From Paenibacillus nasutitermitis (GTDB lineage: Bacteria > Bacillota > Bacilli > Paenibacillales > Paenibacillaceae): a stretch of DNA of 64,000 nucleotides. This document shows positions 9,005-17,949 of the stretch, piece after piece. Numbering within the stretch: the first letter of the stretch is position 1; each line of letters opens with the position of its first letter. The translations under genes were made by a program, and so were the position numbers. The notes beneath the pieces were generated by a model that was not told the DNA's origin, made no database searches, and saw only the letters and a program-made list of their open reading frames with translations. The DNA lies in contig NZ_BMHP01000001.1 of the NCBI RefSeq assembly GCF_014641075.1, positions 1,116,001-1,180,000 of the forward strand, read 5' to 3'.

Positions 9005-9895
9005 GTGATACTGAAGAAATTAGGCATGTCCAATAAGAATGTCGTCGGGTATTTGTTTTTGCTGCCGCTCATTTTGGGCGTATTGACCTTCTCCCTCTAC
9101 CCCATTATCGAAGCGTTCCGCATCAGCCTCTACCATCACAACGGCGTGCGGGGTGTCTGGGCGGGTCTGAGCAACTATGATTTTATTTTGCATGATTCCA
9201 CCTTCTGGAGGGCGCTGCGCAATACGTTCGCGATGGGACTCATGGGGCTTGGCATCGGGCTGCCGCTGAGCTTTATCGTCGCTTCCCTGGTCAATTCCAT
9301 CGTCAGGCCGGGGATGAGCATGCTTTTCAAAGCGATTTATTTTCTGCCGAATGTAACCTCCACCATTGCGGCGTCCATCGTATTCATGCTGCTGTTTTAC
9401 CCCACTGAGAAGGGGATAGCGAACTCGGTTCTGGACGTTTTCGGAATGGAGCCGCTGGGCTGGATGTCGGATCCCCGATATGCCCAAATCAGCGTCATTC
9501 TGATGGATACCTGGCATGGTTTGGGGTATTCGGTGCTGATCTGGCTTGCGGGACTGCAATCGATATCACGCGATCTTTACGAGGCGGCGGAGGTGGATGG
9601 GGCAAGGAAGCTGCAGCAGTGGCTGTATATTACCATTCCATCCATGAAACCGGTCATTTTCTTCATGGTCGTGATGGGTACCATCAACGCCTTCAAAAGG
9701 TTCGGGGATGTTTTCGTGATCGGGGGACCGGACGGCAATCCGGGCGGCGCCTTGTTCACCTTGATGCTTTATGTGTACCGCTACGGGTTCTATACATTTG
9801 ATTTCGGCAAAGCCGCAGCCGCCTCCTACATTATTTTTATTATTATTCTGTTATTTACGCTGCTTAACTTTACGGCCTTCAAGAATAAAGACTGA
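9005..9895 (+). CDS. Carbohydrate ABC transporter permease (first subunit)
   Basis: A 296-residue inner-membrane protein with six predicted helices and the permease coupling loop YEAAEVDGARKLQQWLYITIP, which contacts the ATPase. It belongs to the sugar (CUT1-like) permease group. The GTG start at 9005 follows AAGGGGGTGA with good spacing. It pairs with the next permease and the lipoprotein at 10829. No ATPase gene is present in the locus, so it presumably shares a general MsmX-like ATPase encoded elsewhere, as many Bacillota importers do. Confidence 0.92.
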   Translation: MILKKLGMSNKNVVGYLFLLPLILGVLTFSLYPIIEAFRISLYHHNGVRGVWAGLSNYDFILHDSTFWRALRNTFAMGLMGLGIGLPLSFIVASLVNSIVRPGMSMLFKAIYFLPNVTSTIAASIVFMLLFYPTEKGIANSVLDVFGMEPLGWMSDPRYAQISVILMDTWHGLGYSVLIWLAGLQSISRDLYEAAEVDGARKLQQWLYITIPSMKPVIFFMVVMGTINAFKRFGDVFVIGGPDGNPGGALFTLMLYVYRYGFYTFDFGKAAAASYIIFIIILLFTLLNFTAFKNKD

Positions 9896-9914
9896 CTGAC
9901 CGGAGTTGAAATGT

Positions 9915-10802
9915 ATGTCACAGCTAGCTGCTGGAACAAAAAGACGGCTGCAGACGCAGTCGAAAAGAAGATCGGACTTGTTACTCCGTTCTTTCATCAT
10001 CCTCGCTTTGCTTGCCGGAAGCGTGCTCATCATCGTACCGTTCGTGGTCATGCTGTCCATCAGTCTGGACCAGGACGCGGTTTTTGAATTTCCTTTTCCG
10101 TTTCGTCTTATACCCGAGCATATCAGTCTGGACAACTTCAGAATGGCTATTGCCAATACGAATATGATGAGACTGTATGTGAACACCCTTATGGTAGCGG
10201 TCGGGGTTATTGCCATCAGCACATTTTCCGCTCTGCTTGCGGGTTATGCGCTTTCAAAGCTGAAGGTTACAGGAGGCAATATCATTCTGCTGCTGGTGCT
10301 CGCTACGCTGATGATTCCCGGCGAAGCGACGCTCATTCCGCTGTTCATGTTATTTAAGCAGCTCCATATGATCAACACCTACTGGGCTTTCTATCTGCCG
10401 GCGATTTCCAGTGTGTTCGGAACTTTTCTGGCAAAGCAGTTCATGGACAGCATTCCGGGGGAACTTCGCGAAGCCGCGATTATTGACGGGGCGAATGAGT
10501 TCAATTGCTTCACCCGGATTTATTTTGCTCTGAGCATGCCAATCGTGGCGACACTGGTCATTCTTTCTTTTCTGGGGGTGTGGAACAGCTTCCTATTCCC
10601 GCTGATCATGCTCAACGATCCAGCCAAATATACCATTCAACTGGGCATCGCCTTGCTCAAATCGCGCACATCGAGCGGTGAAGCACCGCCGGGAATGAAT
10701 ATGGCGGCTACGGTCATGTCGATCATTCCGGTACTGCTGGTCTATCTTTTTTTTCAGAAATATATTATTCAGAGCGTGGCGCATACAGGGATTAAACAAT
10801 AA
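9915..10802 (+). CDS. Carbohydrate ABC transporter permease (second subunit)
   Basis: A 295-residue membrane permease with six predicted helices and the coupling loop REAAIIDGANEFNCFTRIY, typical of the MalG/LplC-like partner subunit. The ATG at 9915 has GGAG 9 nt upstream; an in-frame TTG at 9906 is less likely. It lies 19 bp after the first permease in the same operon and forms the other half of the channel. Confidence 0.92.
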   Translation: MSQLAAGTKRRLQTQSKRRSDLLLRSFIILALLAGSVLIIVPFVVMLSISLDQDAVFEFPFPFRLIPEHISLDNFRMAIANTNMMRLYVNTLMVAVGVIAISTFSALLAGYALSKLKVTGGNIILLLVLATLMIPGEATLIPLFMLFKQLHMINTYWAFYLPAISSVFGTFLAKQFMDSIPGELREAAIIDGANEFNCFTRIYFALSMPIVATLVILSFLGVWNSFLFPLIMLNDPAKYTIQLGIALLKSRTSSGEAPPGMNMAATVMSIIPVLLVYLFFQKYIIQSVAHTGIKQ

Positions 10803-10828
10803 TCGATATTCATATAAGGGGAGAAAAC

Positions 10829-12229
10829 ATGAAAATGCTCACCAGACGATTTAAAACATGGGGAAGTTTGGCGATTTGCGCACTTCTGCTCTTCTTGACG
10901 GCTTGCGGCGGAAATGGCGGAGAAAAAGGGGCAAACGGCAGCAAACCGGTTGCCGCGGACGATTCCGGTGATTTATCCGGTGTAGTAAAAATCGCAGTGA
11001 CCGGCTTTCCGCTTGATGACGGCATTAACCCTGCTACGGGCAGAGAAGCCAAAGGTATCAAAACGCTGTTCGAGCCTTTTCTTGCCGAACATCCGAAGCT
11101 GTCCATCGAATATATCGAAGTTCCCCAGGATGACCGCAAAGCCAAATGGCAGGCGCTCCTGCTAAGCAACAGCGTGGACATTCTGTTCCTGGACGCCGCG
11201 ATCGATTTCTATAACCAGGGTTTTCTGATGCCGCTTGACGACTATATGGCGAGGGACAATTGGAAAGCGAATTTCCGGGAGTCCTTATGGACGGACAATG
11301 AACGGTTGACCAGCAATTCGGACGGCAAGGTGATGGCCATGCCTGGAGGGATTATCACAAGTACTGTCGTGTATGACAAGCAAATTTTCGACGATTACGG
11401 CGTAGAACCACTGAGCGACAAGCCTACTGCCGAAGAAATATTGCAGAAAGCGAAGCAGCTTACCGGAACGAATCCCAAAACGGGCAAGCAAACGTACGGC
11501 TTGTTTTATAACCCGAAAGGCTCCTCCCATCTGAATCTGGATATATTGTCGGATGGACAGGGCGTTGAGTTTGGCACTATAGACTGGGGCAATTTCGGGA
11601 ACAGTCAGTTAAATTTCAATACACCGGCGATCAAAAAAAGCCTGCAAACGATGATTGACATGAACCCGTATCTTCCTCCAGGCTATGAAATTGGCCGAGG
11701 CTCTGAGAATTGGGGCAAGGAATCCAACACGATCGCGATTTGCTTATGGTGCAACAATATGGATGAGGTATTAAAAAACAAGCTCACGGACCGTTATGTG
11801 ATGACAAAAGGCATTCGCGATAAGAACGACAAAACGAGCTTTGGCACCGCACGCGTCATGTCAATGGCCAAGGAAAGCGCCAACCCCGAGGCGGCGTGGC
11901 AAACATTAAAATTTTTATCCGGCCCGGAGGGACAGAAATTTTTGTATGATAACTATAAAGAGCTGCCATCCTGGAAAGACGCCGATTGGGTGAAGAAAGA
12001 GGATAATCCTTACGCGGATCAGCTGCTTGCCGTGGTCGAAGATACAAAAAATCAGCTTTTTCCTCCGATAATGTTCTCGACGATCCGTCCATGGATGGCA
12101 GATCTGATTTCCCGGGCCGTACACGGTCAGAAATACGACATTGACAGCGAGCTCGCGCAGATTCAGGAGAAGGTAGACAAATGGGTGGAAGAGCAAAAAG
12201 CGATCAATGCGCAGAAGAGCCGCGGTTAA
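10829..12229 (+). CDS. Sugar-binding lipoprotein of the ABC importer
   Basis: A 466-residue extracellular solute-binding protein. The signal peptide ends in a lipobox, LTACGG, with Cys26 as the lipid-anchored residue, so it sits on the outer face of the membrane. Family 1 solute-binding features are visible, for example KWQALLLSNSVDILFLD and PEAAWQTLKFLSGPEGQKF. It delivers substrate to the two permeases upstream. The SD is AAGGGGAG. The substrate is unknown; the downstream sialidase-like and lyase genes suggest an acidic or complex sugar. Confidence 0.92.
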   Translation: MKMLTRRFKTWGSLAICALLLFLTACGGNGGEKGANGSKPVAADDSGDLSGVVKIAVTGFPLDDGINPATGREAKGIKTLFEPFLAEHPKLSIEYIEVPQDDRKAKWQALLLSNSVDILFLDAAIDFYNQGFLMPLDDYMARDNWKANFRESLWTDNERLTSNSDGKVMAMPGGIITSTVVYDKQIFDDYGVEPLSDKPTAEEILQKAKQLTGTNPKTGKQTYGLFYNPKGSSHLNLDILSDGQGVEFGTIDWGNFGNSQLNFNTPAIKKSLQTMIDMNPYLPPGYEIGRGSENWGKESNTIAICLWCNNMDEVLKNKLTDRYVMTKGIRDKNDKTSFGTARVMSMAKESANPEAAWQTLKFLSGPEGQKFLYDNYKELPSWKDADWVKKEDNPYADQLLAVVEDTKNQLFPPIMFSTIRPWMADLISRAVHGQKYDIDSELAQIQEKVDKWVEEQKAINAQKSRG

Positions 12230-12265
12230 TGGAATCGGCAGTTTAATCAGGAGGGGAGCTTGGAG

Positions 12266-13750
12266 ATGAACGGGAATACGAAAGCATGGGGAATCAAGGA
12301 ACAGAATGAATTGTTTGCAGCGGGAGGCGCGCAGCACCAGCAATGGGGGGTGCATATTACCCGCCTCGCACCTGGTGACGGCTGCGTCATTATCGATTGG
12401 GTGAGCGAGCTTCCAGAGGGCCAGCCAGGCAAGGAAGCTTTACGTTTCCAGGTCGAATATGGTCTAAGAGGGGAAGCGGATAAGAGCGTCCATGATGCAA
12501 GCGGACCCTCGGGCAGCTACACCATTGCGGGAGTGATCAACGGGTCGGATTATGAAATCCGCCTGCTTGCTATCGACGGGCCGACGGGGGACATCGCTGC
12601 AAGCAGTCCGATGAGATTAGCAAGGCCGGGGGTGGTGCCAGGTACGGTGATCAATTACATCCACCCGGAGGATTACACCTTTAACTTCTCAGGACGGTCG
12701 ACGGCGAGCCCTTCAATAATCCGACTTCCGGATGGAGCGCTGCTGGCCTCGCATGATATCTATTGGGGGCTCAGCGGACAGAATGTCAGCACGATCTTCC
12801 GCTCCGAGGATGGCGGACAAACATGGCGGTATGTGACCTATCTGTATCCCTGCTTCTGGGGCAAGCTGTTTCTTCACCGTGATCGGGTCTATATGTTGGC
12901 ATGCAGCACCGAGTACGGGGATTTATTAATCGGCGGTTCTGCGGACAGCGGAGAAACCTGGAGTCCCCCTCGCGTTATTATCGAAGGGGGATCGCGGGAG
13001 AAGGGTGGGCCTCACAAAGCGCCAATGCCCGTCGTTGCTCATCGTGGACGAATCTGGTCAGCTGTGGAGTATGGCTCATGGTCCACAGGAGGTCACGGAG
13101 CGGGTGTTGTTTCTGCACCGGAGGATGCCGATTTGCTGGATCCCGCCAATTGGACGGCATCGCCTTTTTTGAGATATGACGCAGCGTGGCCGGGTGCTAT
13201 CGAAGGCGGAAATGTGCCCGGCATTCTGGAGGGCAATGTTGTCGTTACGCCCGAGGGGCAGCTGGTTAACCTGCTCCGGTACCAGACCGACGGCGGAACG
13301 CCGAATTACGGCAGGGCTATCCTGCTTGACATCGACCAGGATCAGCCGCAGGCGCCGCTGCAGTTCCGCAAGGTCATCCCTTTTCACGGCAATCTGTCGA
13401 AATTCGCCGTTTATTATGACCCGCAATCGAGCAGTTACTGGTCGCTGGTGAATCGGGTGACGACCCCATTCGTGAGTCAACGGAATATACTGACACTGGT
13501 CAAGTCGGATAATCTGGAGGAGTGGGAGATTGTGCAGGATATGCTGGATTACGAAAGCAACGGTTGGCATGAGGACAGAACCAAAGTTGGTTTTCAGTAT
13601 GTGGACTGGTTTATGGATGGAGACGATATGCTGGTGGCATCCCGTACAGCCATTAATGGGGCATTCGATTTTCATAACGCGAATTATACGACCTTCCACC
13701 GTATCGGAAACTTTCGCAGGCTGGGAGAGAAAAGAGGGGATGCGCAATGA
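12266..13750 (+). CDS. Sialidase-like (BNR/Asp-box) protein, cytoplasmic
   Basis: A ~494-residue protein with an N-terminal fibronectin-like segment (residues ~25-125) and a sialidase-fold propeller. Two Asp-boxes are visible, SEDGGQTW at about 180-187 and SADSGETW at about 225-232. No signal peptide is seen, so it should act inside the cell on an imported oligosaccharide. The family includes exo-sialidases and other glycoside hydrolases or lyases; the full catalytic Arg triad and Asp/Tyr/Glu set were not assigned, so the exact reaction is open. It overlaps the following lyase gene by 4 nt. An alternative TTG start lies at 12260. Confidence 0.75.
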   Translation: MNGNTKAWGIKEQNELFAAGGAQHQQWGVHITRLAPGDGCVIIDWVSELPEGQPGKEALRFQVEYGLRGEADKSVHDASGPSGSYTIAGVINGSDYEIRLLAIDGPTGDIAASSPMRLARPGVVPGTVINYIHPEDYTFNFSGRSTASPSIIRLPDGALLASHDIYWGLSGQNVSTIFRSEDGGQTWRYVTYLYPCFWGKLFLHRDRVYMLACSTEYGDLLIGGSADSGETWSPPRVIIEGGSREKGGPHKAPMPVVAHRGRIWSAVEYGSWSTGGHGAGVVSAPEDADLLDPANWTASPFLRYDAAWPGAIEGGNVPGILEGNVVVTPEGQLVNLLRYQTDGGTPNYGRAILLDIDQDQPQAPLQFRKVIPFHGNLSKFAVYYDPQSSSYWSLVNRVTTPFVSQRNILTLVKSDNLEEWEIVQDMLDYESNGWHEDRTKVGFQYVDWFMDGDDMLVASRTAINGAFDFHNANYTTFHRIGNFRRLGEKRGDAQ

Positions 13751-14679
13751 ACAGTCTGGCAGCGGGGGTATGGCCGACGATGGTGACGCCCTTTACAGAT
13801 AAGAACACTATCGATTATGACGCGCTGGAGCGGGCGGTTGAATGGTATATTGGCAAGGGAGTCGACGGCCTCTTCGCTGTCTGTCAGTCGAGCGAGATGT
13901 TTTGTCTGAGCCTGGAAGAGCGCGTCGAGCTGGCCTCATTTGTGAAGCGGAAGGCTGCTGGCCGGGTGCCGGTCATCGCTTCAGGCCATATTGCAGACCG
14001 GTTTGAGGATCAGGTCGCGGAGCTGCAGGCAATAGCTGCTTCCGGAGTCGATGCGCTTGTTCTGATTACGAACCGTCTTGCGCAAGAGCAAGAATCCGAC
14101 GACAAGTGGAAAAATAATTTGGAGAAGCTGCTGCGGCTGCTGCCTGAAGAGCTTCCCCTGGGCTTCTATGAATGTCCATATCCTTACAAAAGGCTCATCT
14201 CTCCGGAACTGCTGCGATGGTGCGCCAATACAGGAAGGTTTCATTTTCTCAAGGATACCAGCTGCAATATTGCCGATATGAAGGCTAAGCTTGAAGCCGT
14301 CGTGGGATCTAACCTGGGCATCTTTAATGCGAATTCGGCTACGCTGCTGGAAACCTTGAAGCTCGGAATCCGGGGCTACAGCGGGGTTATGGCCAACTTT
14401 CATCCCGAGCTTTACGGCTGGCTGGCGAAACATTGGCAGCAGCAGCCGGAACAGGCCGAAGCATTGGAGGATCTGCTGAGTACCATGTCGCTGATTGAAA
14501 AGCAGCTTTATCCCGTTAATGCCAAATACTACCTGATGCTGGAGGGCGTATTCGCCACCATCCATAGCCGCTCCCGGGATCACCGCGACTTTACCGCCAC
14601 CCACCGTCTGGAGATCGAGCAGCTGAGCAGGCTGTCGGCCAGGACAGTCGGGCAGTTGAGAGTTGAGTTTAGCGGATAA
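13747..14679 (+). CDS. DapA/NanA-family lyase/aldolase
   Basis: A 310-residue (beta/alpha)8-barrel protein of the dihydrodipicolinate synthase/N-acetylneuraminate lyase family. The Schiff-base Lys169 is in FHFLKDTSC and the catalytic Tyr141 in GFYECPYPY. The usual GTTGE/GSTGE substrate loop is replaced by CQSSE (residues 46-50), so it is unlikely to make dihydrodipicolinate. In this operon it probably splits a 2-keto-3-deoxy sugar acid or sialic-acid-like product into pyruvate and an aldehyde. ATGA overlap with the preceding gene indicates translational coupling. Confidence 0.85.
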   Translation: MNSLAAGVWPTMVTPFTDKNTIDYDALERAVEWYIGKGVDGLFAVCQSSEMFCLSLEERVELASFVKRKAAGRVPVIASGHIADRFEDQVAELQAIAASGVDALVLITNRLAQEQESDDKWKNNLEKLLRLLPEELPLGFYECPYPYKRLISPELLRWCANTGRFHFLKDTSCNIADMKAKLEAVVGSNLGIFNANSATLLETLKLGIRGYSGVMANFHPELYGWLAKHWQQQPEQAEALEDLLSTMSLIEKQLYPVNAKYYLMLEGVFATIHSRSRDHRDFTATHRLEIEQLSRLSARTVGQLRVEFSG

Positions 14680-14691
14680 GCAAGGAAGAGT

Positions 14692-14732
14692 GGGGTACAG
14701 CGGGGATCACATGCGCTGTACCCCTTTCTCAT
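14692..14732 (+). terminator. Intrinsic terminator of the sugar-catabolic operon
   Basis: An 11-bp perfect stem, GGGGTACAGCG / CGCTGTACCCC (14692-14702 with 14714-14724), followed by TTTCTC. The ~170 bp between it and the next hairpin hold no gene I can support. Confidence 0.85.
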
Positions 14733-14904
14733 AATTGCCGGGTTTGACCAAAAATTTTTTTGTGTTGTGCCGCCTATGGATTTATCCAAAAAGACCATCA
14801 CCTTGTCCGTATGCGGTTAGGTACCGTAGGCGCGCTCGCTTACCGGGCTGCTGAAGGGATACTTACATACCGGAGCAAGGCGGATTGCTGGTGTGGATGC
14901 TATC

Positions 14905-14958
14905 CAACAAAGAAGAACCTTTCGGTCTATATATAGACGGAGAGGTTCTTCTTTGTTG
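14905..14958 (-). terminator. Terminator downstream of tatA-tatC
   Basis: A long inverted repeat, 16 bp in each arm (14905-14920 with 14943-14958; arms AGAAGAACCT/AGGTTCTTCT inside CAACAA/TTGTTG). It lies just downstream of tatA on the minus strand and can also act in the other direction. Confidence 0.8.
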
Positions 14959-14986
14959 AGATGATACGTTTAATTCCAGACCAGGA

Positions 14987-15193
14987 TTACAGCAGCTTGA
15001 GCTTATCATCTTTATTCTTGTCCGTTACGATAACGGCATCGTCATCGTCGGCAATGCCTTTTGTGGAATTGCGGAATTCGCGCAGCGTGTCTCCGAAAGC
15101 CCGTCCCAGCTGAGGCAGCTTGGCCGGTCCGAATACAATAAGCGCGATCAGCAAAATAATGACGAGCCCTGAAATGCCGATATTATTGAACAT
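14987..15193 (-). CDS. tatA: Twin-arginine translocase subunit TatA
   Basis: A 68-residue protein: one N-terminal membrane helix (GISGLVIILLIALIVFGP), the hinge FGPAKLPQLGRAFGD and an amphipathic helix, then an acidic tail (IADDDDAV). This is the standard TatA pattern. TatA oligomers form the pore through which folded twin-arginine proteins cross the membrane. It follows tatC by 15 bp in one operon. Confidence 0.95.
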   Translation of the reverse strand: MFNNIGISGLVIILLIALIVFGPAKLPQLGRAFGDTLREFRNSTKGIADDDDAVIVTDKNKDDKLKLL

Positions 15194-15208
15194 GGCTTAA
15201 ACCTCCTT

Positions 15209-15952
15209 TCATGTTTGGCTTGAAGGTACAGCGGATATTCCTCTCCGGCGATAATAGTTCACGGAAATGAGGACGCTGATTTCGAATAGGACCAGCAGCG
15301 GGATGGTTACGGACAAATGCGACGCGAAATCCGGCGGGGAGATACACGAGCCCGCTACAGCCAGGGTTACATATGCGTATTTCCGGGTGCTGCGCAGCTT
15401 GTCTGGTGTCAACAGGCCAAGCCGCGTCAGAAACAAAATAACGAGCGGCATCTCAAAGGCGATTCCAAGCGGAAGCACCAGATTGAACAGGAAAGAGAAA
15501 TAACGGTCAATGCCGTAAGTTTCCACCGCTCCGATGCTCTGGTTCATCTGTTCCATAAAGCGCAGCATCATCGGGAAAACGAGAAAATAGCTGAACGAAA
15601 TGCCGGATAGAAACAGCAGGAACGATACCGGAACGTAGGAAAGCGTTCCTTTGGCTTCTTTGGCGGTCAAGCCTGGCCTCGCAAACGCCCATATATGATA
15701 CAGCAAGAGCGGCAGCGTAAGTAGAACGGCAAACAATAAGGCACAGCGCAAGTAGATAAACAGCCCGTCCGTGAATGAGAAGACGTTCCATTGAATGTGC
15801 ACCGTACCGGGACGGGATTTGATGTATCGTAATATCATAGGCGACAGATACAAGCCTCCGCAAAAGGATGCCGCAAACCAGGCGGCGACGAGAATAAGCC
15901 GTTTGCGTAATTCGCTCAAATGACGTATCAGGTCCTCGTCGTTATTTTTCAT
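15209..15952 (-). CDS. tatC: Twin-arginine translocase subunit TatC
   Basis: A 247-residue protein with six predicted membrane helices, the N-terminal HLSELRKRL motif and the conserved RPGLTAKE loop and FGIAFEMPLVI-like region (LGIAFEMPLVILFL). TatC recognises the twin-arginine signal peptide. Here it is encoded before tatA, forming a minimal TatAC system as in many Gram-positives. The substrate gene is not adjacent; the cytochrome at 16142 is divergent. Confidence 0.95.
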   Translation of the reverse strand: MKNNDEDLIRHLSELRKRLILVAAWFAASFCGGLYLSPMILRYIKSRPGTVHIQWNVFSFTDGLFIYLRCALLFAVLLTLPLLLYHIWAFARPGLTAKEAKGTLSYVPVSFLLFLSGISFSYFLVFPMMLRFMEQMNQSIGAVETYGIDRYFSFLFNLVLPLGIAFEMPLVILFLTRLGLLTPDKLRSTRKYAYVTLAVAGSCISPPDFASHLSVTIPLLVLFEISVLISVNYYRRRGISAVPSSQT

Positions 15953-16141
15953 CCATCGTCAGCCTCCCGATAATTGAATATTTTCCTCTTGAAATGGCTT
16001 TTCAGGGATACTTTTACTTTGCCCATAGTATGCCGCATTATTCGTAACTTGAGACCTGTGTGTCCCATGAATGAGGAGAAGGAAGTCGGGAAAGCTTAAA
16101 GACAAGCAGTCTACCGCTAACGTCAAGGAGGAAAAATCGTT

Positions 16142-16525
16142 ATGCTCAAAACAATAGGATCTTTGGTCATTATGATGGCAATCGTAATGATGATTGCCGC
16201 AGGATGCGGCGGCAACAATACCAACAATGCACCGTCGGGCGGTACGAACAACGCTCCGGGTGGAAACAATAATGCTCCAAGCGGGAACAACGAGTCGGTT
16301 AATGCGACAGCGGAAGCGGTATACAAGCAGCAGTGCATCTCCTGCCATGCCGCAGATCTGGCCGGTGCAGTCGGACCGAATCTGCAGAAAGTCGGCGCAA
16401 GGCTGGATGCGGAGCAAATTTCAACCCGGATCCAAAACGGCGGCGGAGGCATGCCCGCGTACAAAGGGAATTTGACGGACGATGAAATCGGCGCACTTGC
16501 GGAATGGCTGGCTGCGCATAAATGA
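16142..16525 (+). CDS. c-type cytochrome lipoprotein (cytochrome c551-like)
   Basis: A 127-residue protein with a lipobox (IAAGCGG, Cys22), an Asn/Gly/Pro-rich flexible linker (residues ~24-52) and a cytochrome c domain. The heme site is CISCH (65-69); the distal Met ligand is probably in GGGGMPAYKG. It is expected to be anchored to the outer face of the membrane and pass electrons to an oxidase. An AAGGAGG ribosome site lies 11 nt upstream. It resembles the small c550/c551 lipoproteins of Bacillales. Confidence 0.93.
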   Translation: MLKTIGSLVIMMAIVMMIAAGCGGNNTNNAPSGGTNNAPGGNNNAPSGNNESVNATAEAVYKQQCISCHAADLAGAVGPNLQKVGARLDAEQISTRIQNGGGGMPAYKGNLTDDEIGALAEWLAAHK

Positions 16526-16551
16526 TTTCATGCTAAAGAAAGCTTGCTCTC

Positions 16552-16584
16552 AAAAATCCCCATACCACTGGGGATTTTTTTTTT
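16552..16584 (+). terminator. Intrinsic terminator
   Basis: AAAAATCCCC ... GGGGATTTTT stem followed by a T-run, after the cytochrome gene. Confidence 0.85.
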
Positions 16585-16812
16585 GCTGCCAAGCATTCTT
16601 CTGCAATGAGGGGTTGTATGGTCCGAATTCCCAAGTCCAGATTCATGCAAAGTTTTCAATGAAATCAGGGTGATTTTTACCGTGTAAAAAAAATGACTCG
16701 GGTTCGTCTTTATACATCCCGGCATGGAATAGACTATAATCCAAAGAGTTAAGATTGCGAAGTTAACAATACTGCTATATTCTGTTAGTAATACGAAATG
16801 TGGAGGTTATTT

Positions 16813-17949
16813 ATGGAACCGGTACAATCGTTATCCGAGCTGTTTTCGAGTGGCGCACCTGGTACTTTTGTCGAAGTACCCGGTTATATGGCGCGGACAT
16901 TTGGTCAAACTACGTTGTCTGCCACGCTACCAATGAGCAAGTTGTTTTCCATTTATGAAATTGATCTTGAGGTACAGCGTCAGCTTATCCCGAAGAATGT
17001 TTCGCGCCTGGTGGATTATATTTTGTTATATCTGGACCATGGGCAAAATATTTATTTTCCCGGTATTATTCTTTCCGCCAGAGGAGCGGGCAAATACGAC
17101 TCCAACCGAAGCTCCTATGATCTGCAATCGGTGGAGAAATGCTACGTCGTAGACGGACAGCATCGCCTGGCTGCATTCCGCCGCGTTATGGAAACGCTTC
17201 AGGGCAACATGGCAAGGGCCAAGGACAGGCGCGAATACGACAGAGTGGCAGAGCTTACGGAAAAGCTGCGCAAACTGTATGATTTTCCTATGTCGGTCAT
17301 GATCTATCTCGATATCCATTCCCGCCAGGAACGCCAGCTGTTCTCCGACATCAATAAACTGCCGCGTAAAATCGGCGGGAATCTGGCCTCTTTGCGCGAC
17401 CAGAGGCGGTTCTATCATATTATGGCGACACGCCTTGTGCAGGAATATCCCGTCATGGAAAAGCTGCCGACCGATACGTTCTCAGAGCGGGGCAAGGGGC
17501 CGGACTATCTGTTTGCCTATTCCCTCGTTATCGAGCTGTTGATTGCCTTGTTTGAGGGAAGGCTCAAGTCGGCCGCCAGAAACAATGGCTACCATTATAC
17601 CGAGGTTTCACTGAACGAGCATCTGGAGCAGGCCAATGATTATTTTCAGGGAATGCTGCGTTATTTGCCTGCTCCCGACCGCGGAGAACTGTGCTGGTCG
17701 GAGAATGTTCAAATCGCGCTCGCGCTGTTTTTCAATGAGGAAGCGTTCAAGACCCTGCAGTTTAACAAATATTCGCTTGGTCATGCCATGAAAATCCTGC
17801 CTCATATTGATTGGAGCCTGATTTACAAGGATGAGGAGAAGGATCGTCTGCCCAGACGCAGCCGGATTATGAAAGCGTATCAATACATTCGGGACTTCTA
17901 TGATAAAGAGCATCTGTTTCTCATTTCGGACCAGGGAGGGATCGGTTAA
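16813..17949 (+). CDS. DGQHR-domain protein, DndB-like (first of a pair)
   Basis: A 378-residue protein whose signature VVDGQHRLAAF places DGQHR at residues 114-118; a second family element, FSDINKLPRKIGGNL, follows about 60 residues later. DGQHR proteins include DndB, the regulator of DNA phosphorothioate systems, and DpdB of 7-deazaguanine DNA modification. No dndC/D/E, ssp or dpd genes are nearby, so the role is unknown. ATG 16813 was chosen because GGAGG at 16802-16806 is 6 nt upstream; an ATG at 16798 would precede that site. Its stop overlaps the start of the next gene (TAATG). Confidence 0.85.
   Translation: MEPVQSLSELFSSGAPGTFVEVPGYMARTFGQTTLSATLPMSKLFSIYEIDLEVQRQLIPKNVSRLVDYILLYLDHGQNIYFPGIILSARGAGKYDSNRSSYDLQSVEKCYVVDGQHRLAAFRRVMETLQGNMARAKDRREYDRVAELTEKLRKLYDFPMSVMIYLDIHSRQERQLFSDINKLPRKIGGNLASLRDQRRFYHIMATRLVQEYPVMEKLPTDTFSERGKGPDYLFAYSLVIELLIALFEGRLKSAARNNGYHYTEVSLNEHLEQANDYFQGMLRYLPAPDRGELCWSENVQIALALFFNEEAFKTLQFNKYSLGHAMKILPHIDWSLIYKDEEKDRLPRRSRIMKAYQYIRDFYDKEHLFLISDQGGIG

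Noticed and set aside
14733..14904. A small RNA between two hairpins after the lyase gene.
   Set aside because: Each hairpin is explained as the terminator of a flanking operon, and no promoter is seen between.
16798..16812. ATG at 16798 as the start of the first DGQHR gene.
   Set aside because: It lies before the GGAGG ribosome site that serves ATG 16813.
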